DNA from: Paragonimus skrjabini miyazakii
Lineage: Eukaryota; Platyhelminthes; Trematoda; Plagiorchiida; Troglotrematidae
NCBI GenBank assembly: GCA_014338405.1
Contig: JTDE01000232.1
Location: 217,264 to 281,263 of the forward strand
Direction: 5' to 3'
Length of the DNA stretch: 64,000 nt
Each line of letters begins with the position of its first letter. Positions within the stretch are counted from its first letter, which is position 1. The notes under the pieces were generated by a model. That model saw only the letters and a program-made list of their open reading frames with translations, had not been told where the DNA came from and searched no databases. Below, piece after piece: positions 1-10,639 of the stretch. Position numbers and translations under genes: made by a program.

Positions 1-3000
1 TGGCGTTGAGCGGTAGCGGTGTTTTCAATGGTGGTGTTGGGATTCGGGTGGTGGTGAACAGCATGACCAGTTGGGCTGCATAGAACGTGCGTCCTATTAT
101 CATGCCAAATATATCTACTGCAGTGAAGCATACCGTTCTTGGGTTATTCATAATCATTATTCAGCGATAAAACTAGCACCACGAAATTGTTCTATTCACT
201 GAAACTTTTGATCTTTGATCGGTCAGTGAGGTAGAAAAGACAGTTTGACTCCTGGATCATTTCTGACCCACTTGACCGAGTCAGCCACGTGCTTACTGAG
301 ACAGTGAACCCGTTTGTTCAACTATTCAGGTGCATAATATATTTGGTTGGGTTGCTTGCAGGTTTTTAGTGTGCTGTTTCTTTCCTGTCCCATTTTAATT
401 ATGTTTTCATCATCTTCTTCCCAGTCCACATGCAGTCCAAGCAATGGTCAATTATTTGCTTTCTATTTTACCTAGGTGGATGGTAGGCACGGTTCCAGTG
501 GTAGGAAAGTTTCCGCCTTCTACAAGTGCTTAACGTGATTTGCTTTCGCAAGTTGGACACCTCTAGAGGGTTTACAGGAGAACAAGAGGATGCACCACGG
601 TTACTAATGAGGAGGTACAAGCTTCTAAAACGTGAGAATGAAACCAAATGGCTGATATTGACAGAGAATACAAGAATTATTCGACACAGTGTAATCACTA
701 TTTAATACAGAATTTTGCTCATTAAAACATCTATCCTCACTGTTTACGGGCACAGCAAAAAAGGATTCGGAAAAATTGTCGCATGACAGGTTGACACACG
801 TCTCACGAGTCATTCACCCAACTTCTTGGTTACATCCGAAGGCCCCAATTATGGCATGACCTCAATTTCAGTATGGATGGCTTAATAACGCTCTTGGAAA
901 CCATCAACAAAATTTTATGGTATAAATATAGATTCCTGTGATGTGTTTGCAAAGATCCATATAAGTTATTACAGATAAATGAGGCTTTACAAGCGGGATC
1001 GTTGTGTTTATTCGAGCGATTTGCAGCACGTTCTCTAATAATCATTGCACTGAGAAATTGGTAAGTCTGTCCGTTACCTTCAGATACTACCGAACAGTTA
1101 GCTAGGCGTGCTTAAGCAAGTAACTTTGCACGTAATGAGCGACCATTATGCTGCATGCGCACTTTTAGGAAGTGGAGGAAAAATCCACTTGGCTGAACTG
1201 CATACTGCCAGGTTAGACGTGAATTGCAAGTAGGCAAGTAAAGTTCTCACTACTCACTACATATAAGTAGCCCGAAATAAGTATATAATGATAGTCTTCG
1301 ACGAGGCAGTATCACGTTCACTGGGAACCAGCGTATACTGGGAATTATTTAGCTTAATGTGAAGAGTATCTGAAATCTTAAAAACCGAAGACTAGTCGTA
1401 ACATAATGTCTCATAATGAAATTTGTCCTTAACAGGCATACAACTATTTCTCAACCCATGAATCTCTGTTAACCATGGATGTTTCTCATGAAGCGGTCGG
1501 TAAGGGACAAAGAGGCCTCTGCTTTCCCATAGAAGTAGCCCATTGGTGCATTTCGCCTTCAGCTGTGGATGGAAACTTTGAGTCGAGTGTTACTGCTTTC
1601 TGACAATACACATTTCTGTTTCTATTAGCCATCAACAGCGACCATCTTTTGAACCAGGTGCACAAGATGTGGTTTATAAGCTTTTGGCAACATTACTAAC
1701 AACAGTATTGCCAAACCACTTCGTTCCGTTATAAGATTTTTAACACTAAGGGAACATTACTATAAAGTTCCACTCTCAAAATTATGAAGTTCCAAATCTG
1801 AGTCACAGAAAAAATAGTGCACATATTGAAACACTATGTGTTGGCTCGAACGAGAGAAAATGAAAAGGTAAAACCGAACAACACCCACTTTACTATTAAT
1901 AGTTGATCTATCGTATTTGTTATTGTCATGATATTACATTATAACGATTTCTTAGCCAAGGCAGTCTGATAAATATCAAAAGCGATCTCGTTGATTGATC
2001 GTTTACACTTATTAGCCATGTGTATATAATGTGCCATCGGGGACTGACAAACGGTCGAGAGAAAAACGTAGAACAAAGTTTGTAAAACATGGAGAATGAG
2101 CAAAAGATGATAAAAAAACGTAGGTCCGTGTTTAAGAAAACCTTTTACATGGTGCTATACTGTAAACAACCGTGGCTTTTTATTTATTTCCTATGCTGTG
2201 TTGCATACAAGACGAGGTGTGTGTAATAATGCCACTGAAGGTCACTAGAGTACAAAAGCAATATCCTGTCTCTAGTTTAGAGCTTTGAGCACATTTTGAA
2301 ACTTTACAGTCAGAAATGCTCAAAGTATTTCGGGCCCCGGTCAGGGATTCATGGAAGATCAGCTAGGGCCAAACGTGACTCCAAATTTTTTATGGATTTA
2401 CGTCAGATCACGGGCTGCTCATCGTATTGTCTTCCCAGCCATATTCAACAAAACTCAACAAACCAAAATTTGGTGGGCAATGAGTAGACAGGTAGGGCTT
2501 GCCAAGGCCATCTTATTGGATAGGCTGATAATAACTTTCCCAAAGAGAACTACGACTTCCAGATACGTGTCGTCGGACCAAACTACTTCGCACACGGCGC
2601 AGACGTTCTCCAAAAATACAGTTTCACAAACAATGGTTACCTAGGACAAACACTCTGCAAAACTAGTCGACAAGAAGTTGGTACGTTTTACAATAATAAT
2701 TCCAAGCATGCACGGCGGTGTTGAAAACACTGTCCTTCAACGATAGACAGGTGCCGCGAGGGAGCCGGTCTCAGGTTGGCGAAGTTCAAATTGACACTGA
2801 GGCTGTATCGAAAGAAACGGGTACCCAACCATCTATTTGAGGTCATCTGTCGTAATCGGATCCATCCTACTAGTAAGTCACTGGAACGATACGCAGGCAA
2901 CAAACAGTGCATTCGAATTTTCTAAATGACGAGTCTCGAACCAAACATAACACAACGTTTTCACGTGGTAGATATTCTGTCAACCGACGAAGGAACTGTT

Positions 3001-3039
3001 TTTGGATCTTGCGTACAGAAAATCGCAGGTAGATCAACA
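1..3039. other. non-coding, nothing recognised
   Basis: I see no convincing gene or repeat here. Open frames on both strands stay below about 100 codons and none carries a motif I know. A 97-codon frame at 2351-2644 (+) and two minus-strand frames at 2688-3055 were read and not recognised. The end of the stretch may hold decayed sequence of the LINE that becomes readable at about 3040. Confidence 0.5.
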
Positions 3040-3116
3040 GAGAGAACATGAGCATCCCTACTCTTCATAGTTAGTCCAAAAAGGCCGCAGGTGCATTTTC
3101 CGGCCCAGCCAGAGCG

Positions 3117-4033
3117 GTGCGTTCACAACTGTTGCTCAATGACCTCTCACCATTTTTGTTTAATTTCGTCGTGGACGAAATGGAGGACTGTTTGCGTCAC
3201 TCAAATGATGCTGGTGTAGACCTCTTACCTGGTGGAAGGCTGACTGATCTTGATTATGCTGACGATAAGGTGTTGCTGTTTGACAACTTTCAAGCAGCAC
3301 ATGCAACGCTGAACGCCATTTCGCGTTCTGCTAAGTACTTCGGAATGTGCTTTGCAGCCTCGAAATGCAAAGTGCTTCTGCAAGATTGCTGTGAGTACGC
3401 AGATGTAATTTTAGATAATGAAGCCATGGAAGTTGTTGACCGGTTTGTATACCTGGGAAGATGCATCACCGGCGGCGGCGGAGGTGTAGAGAATGAAATA
3501 GAGGCGCGTATTTCTAAGGCTAGGGCGGTGTTTACTAATCTGAGGCAATTATGGCGACAGAAAGGTCGCGTATATCAGGTCGCGTATATCAGACAACAGT
3601 GAGGGCTGTATTACTTCAAGGCAGCGAAACATGGCCGATCAGAGTAGAGGACGTAAACCGTCTTCAGGTATTTGACCACCGATGTCTGCGTTCAATTGCT
3701 CGTATCGGGTGGCCCCAACGAGTAAACAACGAGGAGGTTAAAAAGCGGGTGTTTGGCACTGATTGTCAAACGAGTTCTTTTATTCACTCACTACATTTGC
3801 ACAAACTTAGATGGTTAGGTCATGTACTAAGGATGCCAGCCAGTCGTCTGCCACACCGAACACTGTTTGCCGACGCTGCGGCCGACTGGAGTAAGGTGCA
3901 AGGTGGACAGATGATGACCTGGTGTAGACAAATGAAATCGTTCACGAAAGGGTTGGGCACTGTAGATCGGGTTCGTTTCCCAGGCTGGGGCTCTCGCGAC
4001 TCACAGAGTTGGTGGCTTTTGACGTTAGGTTAG
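3117..4033 (+). pseudogene. RTE-like reverse transcriptase, C-terminal half, frameshifted
   Basis: Two overlapping frames together encode the end of a LINE polymerase. The first (3117-3602) has LSPFLFNFVVDE, then the catalytic motif in LDYADDKVLLF with both aspartates intact, then FVYLGRCITGGGG and KARAVF. The second (3551-4033) has VRAVLLQGSETWP, FDHRCLRSIARI and LRWLGHVLRMP, the usual C-terminal signature of these LINEs, and ends near a LPGWG-like segment (FPGWGSRDSQSWW). The frames are split by a 14-bp tandem duplication at 3564-3591, so the protein cannot be made whole. No start codon is claimed because the 5' end is truncated. Confidence 0.88.
3564..3591 (+). repeat. 14-bp tandem duplication breaking the RTE frame
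   Basis: The 14-mer GGTCGCGTATATCA occurs twice in a row, at 3564-3577 and 3578-3591. Because 14 is not a multiple of three, it moves translation from the frame carrying YADD to the frame carrying the GSETWP motif. Both copies encode the same GRVYQ stretch in their own frame, so the duplication is a late event in an otherwise collinear coding region. Confidence 0.95.
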
Positions 4034-4376
4034 ATGGCGGCTAACCGAGCTCAGTGGCGGGAATGTTGTCGTTGTTTGGCCGAGTTGTCTGTGAAGTGAG
4101 TGCACTTAATGACGCGGGGCAGTGAAAACCGTAAGGAAGCTGTCTTGCTGATGACGCCTTACTTTCACATACAACTTGGTTGTTTGTTTCCAAGGTGAAG
4201 GTGCCTTGATGTTGTATGTTTGAATGTAGACGTAGCTATGTTTAGCGGTTAGGTCCCCTACCCTTTCCCTTTTTTTCTCTTAAACAGGGTTTGTTTCTTC
4301 TTCTTCATGGTTGTGTGGAAGTTAAGCATCAGTGTGAACCACTGATGTATTGCTGTCTATGATGATGATGATGACC

Positions 4377-4515
4377 CAGAATTTTGCAGTCCTGTTGGCA
4401 GAGTTAAATAATTAGATCTGGAAATCTAGTTTCAAAGTTTCAAAGGTCACTCAAAAGCTTTATATCCGTCTTTTAAAATAAATCTCGAACATTCTGATTC
4501 CATGCATGTAATTGC
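4377..4515. other. short spacer between LINE tail and hammerhead repeat
   Basis: AT-rich sequence with no recognised feature. Confidence 0.5.
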
Positions 4516-4531
4516 TTGTTACGAGTATTTG

Positions 4532-4623
4532 AGTGCATATCCTCGCCACTGCCGGGTAAATACGGTTGCTTCATGAACAGCGTGGCCCTGGTTCTAGTCC
4601 CGGCAGTGGCGAGGATATGCACT
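4532..4623. repeat. perfect 25-bp inverted repeat, 42-nt loop
   Basis: Arms 4532-4556 and 4599-4623 are exact reverse complements over 25 bases. The right arm is part of the hammerhead repeat, covering the end of the tRNA-like B-box region and the 5' strand of ribozyme stem I. The left arm is the same sequence inverted, so the copy folds back on itself. The 42-nt loop holds most of the remaining tRNA-like sequence. Confidence 0.95.
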
Positions 4624-4663
4624 ACTGACGAGCTCTAATGAGAGTGAAACTCGAGTATAGTGC
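4619..4663 (+). ncRNA. hammerhead ribozyme, copy A
   Basis: In order: stem I 5' strand GCACTA, core CTGACGA, stem II GCTCT/AGAGT closing an AATG loop (its base is a G-T wobble), core GAAA, then CTCGAG, cleavage triplet GTA, and stem I 3' strand TAGTGC, which pairs fully with the 5' strand. All core positions that are invariant in hammerheads are present. Stem III is reduced to the self-complementary segment ACTCGAGT. Predicted cleavage is after A4657. Confidence 0.8.
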
Positions 4664-4800
4664 TTTTTTTCAGAATAGGCCGACTGGAAATTCTATGGGA
4701 ATGCGACAGCTGCGATCAATTGTGGATAATGTTCAATCTATATGAAAATCAAAATTCCCTACTACTCATCAGTAATTCAAAATTTGTTACGCAGATTGAG

Positions 4801-7800
4801 AGGTTCCGTAAGGATTTAGACTACCGAAAACATTCCAATCAGATGTAGCTCTTGATAACATTTTGTACAAAAGATTGTAAACTAGGTACTACACACTGCG
4901 TTTGTTCAGTTTCACCACACCAAAAAGTACGGCCAACAGATGTTTTACAGATGGGTTTGTAACAGCAAATCACAATGCCCAATTTTCATGCCTGACCAAC
5001 AGATATTGTGACGCGTAATTCTAGTGAAAAGTTATCTAACACTTGCTTGATATTCACGAAGTAATTTTGAAAGCCGCAACAAAATCTTAAGACCATCCGA
5101 TAGGAGTGTATTTATTCGCCATAAAGCACGCGGGTGTACAAAGCAAGAAACCAATCAGGGATCTTAAAACAATTCAACATATGTGCGACAATACAGCTTA
5201 TAAGCCATCCACCGCCGTTTTGGAAATCTGACTTACGTATGCACCATTTGGCACATTAATGAAACACTACAGAGTCATGCATATCATCTACACCGGAGTT
5301 GTACACCAATTCTTATCCTGCGGCGTTTATCTTTGTCAAAAATAGAGTATTCATGGATGTACGTCCTCAAGTGAGTATATAAAGCTCAGAATCTGCGCGA
5401 CACCTTAGGGGACTCGTAAGTTAGGAGTGGGTGAAGAGTTATCTTGACTTCAAACAGAAGCGGTCAGTGAAAACGGGTCACTTTTAGTTTCGATGTTCTA
5501 TCAATTGTAGTTTCTAATCAGTTCAAAAAGTCACTAGTTCGATTTTCAGGCAAGTGCACCCCAGTAGCTGGCAGCATATCAACTTACTTCAAAGGTTTTA
5601 AGATGTTATCAGTAGTTTACTAAGATAACCGTCTCTAAATATGCATAACAACAACGACAAAAAAGGACACTTCATCTCAGTGAAATACGACAAAAGCGAC
5701 CTCGTTTGATTGAAATATAAAGTTTCAAAGGGTTATTCTTGAATGAAATTGAAAAAAATACTCTGAACACCTGTAAATGAACGATACAAAGGACACTAGA
5801 GAAGTATCCCAAGCTGAATTATTAAAGGACCCACGTAATACAGATATATCAGTGAGAATGAATGGACATTACTGACGAGAAAAATGTCAACCTGGATGAT
5901 TCTGAAGAAGCGGCATTGGTATGTCCCACGGAGAACCAGTAACAAGTGATCTGTGCTGAGCTAAGAATTGTTTTAAAAAACAGCCAGTGAATGAAGTATT
6001 CTAAACAGTGAGGAGAACCCTGGCTTTCGTGTCAACATGTCGGATCTATCCTAGCTGTCACTTACCTCGCTACATGAACAAATAAACGAAATCTGTCAAC
6101 AAAATAATAATCCAACAAGGTGAGAGGATTTAGTTTCTTCAAAGAATACATGTGCTGGATCGGTTAGCTTAGTCCTAATCGATATTCTTTGGAATATGCG
6201 CACTCAAAATGTACACAAAAATGATAAAATATACAGCTGCGAGATGCACAGATGTGCGCACAGATTAAGCCTATTTGCAAAGAACATGCTTAGACGATGC
6301 ACTGTGAGTCCGAAACGAACTGAAGGAAGTAAGTTTTGTTAACTTCTGGCAGACCATCCACTGAGGTGGCCCCTTAGTCGAGTCACATTACTTTCTGTCA
6401 CTTGCTTGCTAAGTTGTTGAGATCAAAATGGTCTCAGCCAAATTGTCACTATTGGGTAGTGCAATGAACTCAGTTAGATACAAGTATGGACACCGTTTGA
6501 CATATTGCGGCAAACTCAGGTCGATAGTTCGGCTGGGAATAAAATCATTGTGCAATACTTGTGTGGATTTTTGTCTTTATGTTGCGCCGACCGCCTAACT
6601 AGATCATGACTGTGGGTAAGTCTTGTAATCACGTTTGTGATAAACCTTCCGAAATTATCCAGTAATGATTGTGTTGTAGCATTTGGCCAACCAATGTCAC
6701 TCATTTCTCGGGACAAGAAGTTTCAGCTCGCCTGTTGCATGCCATTCATCGGGTGGTGAATTTCTATCGTTATCACCACATAATTTGTCCTATTTCTTAC
6801 TGTCATACGTGTAAGTCAGTCGACAAGATTTTTACAAAAACTTTCATCACTCCACAGAGCTACCAACGAGAAGAAACCAGTTGGTCTTTTCTATCGATAC
6901 AAAATATTCGGCAGAATAGACCGTTCAACCGCGTTAATGAAACGCAGTGAAGGCGGCGTAGAGGATCTTTAACTTCAGCAGTTCGCCTACCAGCAAAGGG
7001 ACATCTGCTTCAATATCAAAAGCAACGCTGTATTTTCCGTTTATCGTCACGCCAATAGCGCTGTGTCACGAGGTTCCTTACTAGGAAAACTGTTTTTCAA
7101 GTTAGTTTTATCCGGAACCCCACAGCATATAGAATATCCCTACGGTTATAGGGGACGGCACGAAGATTTGGACAATGTGAATGAGTTGGTGTAGGATAAC
7201 CAAGTAAAAATGGACATAGACATTTTGCGCGATTGTGTTTCAGGTCACTGACTGACGTTTAGTACGACCGAATGTAAACTGGATCACCAATGAAACTCTT
7301 ATGACACTGAGACGAAAATCTAATTACCATCACTCGTAAACCGAACATGGGACCAATCGTTCTAGGCGGTTCAAGTTGCCTCCCAAGTGCTGGCCAAGAA
7401 AACCACTTCTATACATATATCTTGCTTACACAAATGTTAGTAAGTTTCCATTATGGGATCTTTGCTTTAATATTTAACCCACAGGTGTACCATCATTATG
7501 AGCAATATTTACAGAGTTTTTTGTCATGTATTTATTGAAGGATACGGCCTCCACTGTGTTGATTGATAAAGTGAGTAACAACGCTCCATTTACCATCGTA
7601 TCCATTTAAGAAAACCTTGCACAAGACAAACTCAACTCGTATCCGTCAGTAACGTTTAGAAACAAATGAACTGTCCAACAGGTCTCTACCACAGAAACAG
7701 CACAATTTACCTTTGCTGCTGTTAAAACTTTTGTTAGTACGCGTCTATGTCGTGATCAATGTTTAAGCTCAGATTTTCCAAATCTGACAAGCGCACAACC

Positions 7801-9699
7801 GTTGTCAATTACCTCATTTCAACAGAGGCTGGCCGGAAAATATATCTGACTGCAAAAGTTGTGTTCAGCTCTGATTAGTATTCATTCGTTATCAGTCAAA
7901 CCCTCCTCTACGTCTCAGTATTAGCGGTAAGTATTTGTTACTCTTAGATCGACATTCTTATTGTCCCCTTCTTGTATCTGCATGGGAGATAACTTCAATT
8001 ACTTTTACATGGTACACCCAAATCTTTTGACTGTGTAGCTGACTTCAAGTTGAAAATTGTGTCGTTCAGTTACCACCGACTGATCTTTTGGTTAATACTT
8101 GCCAGTACTTGCTGACAAGTAATTTTTCAACGCTGTTCTACAAAAGGGCCACTCTTCTTCAACCACGACCCCACGCCAGTTTGAAACTGGAATTGCACAC
8201 TAGTAAAGAAAGCACGTACTGAAAGATACATAAAGTAAGTGTGAAAGCATAAGTTTCAGGAATTAGAGTACAAGCTGAGTTCCACTCTTTAGACACCAAA
8301 ACCGTCATAATTACCGAAAGGTCGTGAGTAGACGAAAACACTGACGCACAGCAAAACATTGAACGATATGAGGGAGGAAAGGAACTTTGTTGATAATTGC
8401 TGTACTGTTTTATCAATCTTTTTAGAAAGAAATGCGCATATCGATAAATAAGGAGGGTCACGGCAAGTATAACATCAGTTTTGTGGCTGACGTTGGCTTT
8501 CAGCCATGCTGCTTAAGTTTAACTGGACATCGACATGGCAGCTTTTGTACTACAGTAGGGATGACGGTTAGACGTGATGGCTGCTAAAATTGGAGCCAAT
8601 TTGTTTACATTTCCGTGTCAAGCCATGAGCTTCCTACCGTGCTGTTTTTTCAGTCACATCTAGAGAGAAGAAGGTGTAATGCGGTAGGAGCTTGAGTGGT
8701 AAAACGCATATGAGTAATCTTAAACGATGAAGTAAAACTGTTTCGTTTAAATTAAGCCAAATACAAGAAAAATAAAAAGTAAACTTCAAGGACATAGTCA
8801 TTTTCTTCTGAAATATCAGTCTAATAACTTGATAATCAATTTTTCAGCTGGAGGTGATGGTTAACGCAGTTTCTATGGTTAATGAACACATCGTATTTGA
8901 AAAACTGACGTAATCACTGCTAGCAAATCGTGGTCTAAGAGTTTATTAACAATTCTATACATTTGTAAGCCCGTTAATTTGCTTCTTATTTATTATTCGG
9001 AACCGTAACATAACTGACGTAGACTTTTAGCCATACGGAAATGGATGAATACTGGAAATGCTATATTGGAAGAGAGAAAATTCTAACGACAACCAACGTG
9101 TTTCCTCACCCGGATCTTCCCAGACACGCCATTGTCTGGACTACCTACCAATTAGGTAGCAGCCTTGATTAACCGCTTCAGTACTATGAGCTCTGTCTCT
9201 TTTGCTTCACACATTTTCTGTGACTAACTTTTACATTGCAATCACTTGTAAAGTGTCAATTTAAATCGATTATCTGTTAGTGCTCGCTCAGTATGAAGTA
9301 CTGTCAATGAGCACAGATGTCTGATGAACGCTTACATCTCCGAGTAATCTCTTCGGTTTGTTTGTAGTATGATAGGATACTGGAGTTGACAGAGACTGTG
9401 ACCGTTACAAAAAGATGAGTTATTTTGCATTTTGTGACTGGTTTGGAAATTATTCACATTGCTCAAGTTTTGCTTTGTCAATTCCCATTTGTTACGTTCT
9501 CAAAGGCTCGAGATAACCATTACAATATTTCAAGATAAACACACCCAAATCAGCAGGCAGACTGTTGGTTTGAAAGTAATCACTGTGTTATTATTATATC
9601 TTATTTCGTTGTTATATGTCCAGAAGCCTGAACATTACGACCCATTTCCATCACTTGTTCATCCTTCTGGTTCAAACAATTCGTAAACCCCTCAAAAAC
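4801..9699. other. non-coding, nothing recognised
   Basis: Frames on both strands are short (the longest is 100 codons, 8159-8461 minus) and none shows a known motif. An isolated CTGACGAG at about 5873 lacks the rest of a hammerhead. A LINE-type YxDD, Penelope-type PKxHKP or zinc-knuckle pattern was looked for by eye and not seen. Confidence 0.45.
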
Positions 9700-9757
9700 A
9701 GGATGCGAGATTGATAAATAGAGTGAGAATAACATAACGTTACGATCAAAATGTTAT

Positions 9758-9799
9758 ACTCTACGTTTCAACCACCTCTGGTGGCCTTCCTCAGGAGTG
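9758..9799 (-). ncRNA. hammerhead-like motif, second family, copy P1
   Basis: On the minus strand: CACTC, then CTGAGGA, then a 7-bp stem (GGCCACC paired with GGTGGTT, two G-T wobbles) with loop AGA, then GAAAC, GTA, GAGT. ACTC and GAGT pair as a short stem I. The order matches a hammerhead with a G at the variable seventh core position. There is no room for an intramolecular stem III, because GAAAC is followed directly by GTA. Only an intermolecular ACGT/ACGT pairing could supply it. Activity is uncertain. Confidence 0.5.
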
Positions 9800-10340
9800 T
9801 TGTCTGTTTGATATATTGACTCGGTCTGTATAAATTAATTCTCGCATGTATGACTAGGAGGAGAGCGTTACAGGAAGGTTTTAAATAAGCATAGAATGAG
9901 CTGAACTACTCGAAAATGAACCGTTTTGCAACCAATACGCGGGAGTTTTGAATACAAGTTAGGTCATGTATGTCTTATTATAGCTTCCTGAATGAATGTG
10001 CAAATTTTGAAATAGTGTTCCTCCAACTTTCACTATCCCGTGACACATTTGTGTTATGGATGGAAACGTAACACGCTCATCAACTGCTGCTCTTATTAGT
10101 TAGTGTACAAGAAGCTAACTGCTTATCTCATTGGTAGTATGTACGATAGACTCATAAAACTTGTTCATATACCATTCAAATTAAGCGCCATATCGGACTC
10201 CGTTGTGTACGCTACCGTGTATGCCACAAATTTGTGTTAAGGTTCAGGCTGCGTTCTATTTGGTGGCGCTTTCATTGACCAGCGGCGCATTTCACATACT
10301 TACGAATGACATTACCACAACGTTACGAGGAAGTGGTACT

Positions 10341-10382
10341 ACTCTACGTTTCAACCACTTGTGGTGCCCTTCCGAAGGAGTG
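10341..10382 (-). ncRNA. hammerhead-like motif, second family, copy P2 (decayed)
   Basis: Same 42-nt layout as the copy at 9758-9799: ACTC and GAGT ends, a stem-loop with GTGGTT, and GAAACGTA. The CTGAGGA box is changed to CTTCGGA, so this copy should be inactive. Direct orientation relative to the first copy. Confidence 0.5.
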
Positions 10383-10639
10383 TTGTAATCGAAGTTAGGA
10401 TGCGAGATTATGCAGATGCGATCGATATGGTTTACAGTATCATATATATTTGGTGTAAACGAACATCTTTAGTAAACAAAAACAGAGCAAACGATACTTC
10501 TAATAATCGGATGATTCCTTCCCTTGTTGAACTTCAAAAAGTTAAGGAGAAGACGCAAATGATGTGATTTTTTTCAGAGTAACATTTTGTGCATTCTGAT
10601 CACATATGAACATTTCATTAGTTTAAAATGACACCAAGA

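Larger units (their letters stand above)
3040..4376 (+). mobile_element. RTE-like non-LTR retrotransposon, 5'-truncated
   Basis: 3' half of a LINE. It keeps the end of the reverse transcriptase palm, the C-terminal region and a 3' untranslated tail. The tail (about 4180-4376) contains pyrimidine-rich tracts and ends in a short (ATG)n run at 4360-4375, a usual 3' end for RTE-clade LINEs. The same tail recurs at 18870-19072 (+) and 47947-48003 (-), which defines the 3' terminus. The first readable coding lies near 3060, so the endonuclease and the front of the RT are missing or unrecognisable. Assignment to the RTE clade rests on the protein motifs and tail type; a jockey-group LINE is the main alternative. 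Confidence 0.85.
4516..4800 (+). mobile_element. hammerhead repeat, copy A
   Basis: The element proper is about 4532-4783. It opens with an inverted piece of itself, then a tRNA-like segment with a B box (GGTTCTAGTCC at 4591-4601), the hammerhead (4619-4663) and the shared tail, which ends near CTACTCATCAGT at about 4775. The flanks carry an imperfect direct repeat, ttgttacgagtatttgag (4516-4533) and ttgttacgcagattgag (4784-4800), a possible target-site duplication. The 25-bp arm 4532-4556 is the perfect reverse complement of 4599-4623. Confidence 0.75.
9700..10409 (-). mobile_element. short composite element with two direct hammerhead-like repeats and 13-bp TSD
   Basis: The 13-mer aggatgcgagatt occurs exactly at 9700-9712 and 10397-10409 and brackets a 684-bp insert. 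Inside, two related segments in the same orientation begin near 9713 and 10296. Each contains an AACGTTACGA stretch followed by the hammerhead-like motif on the minus strand (9758-9799 and 10341-10382). The two motifs are 583 bp apart, so the insert is a little more than one unit long (about 1.17 units), as expected of an element copied from a tandem or circular template. No coding sequence was recognised inside. It lies just upstream of a Penelope-like remnant that starts at about 10.65 kb. Confidence 0.75.

Noticed and set aside
2351..2644. 97-codon plus-strand frame as a possible gene.
   Set aside because: No recognisable motif, start context or conservation evidence; a second frame overlaps it.
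5873..5880. Isolated CTGACGAG, as in the hammerhead core.
   Set aside because: No stem II, GAAA or stem I partner at the right distance.
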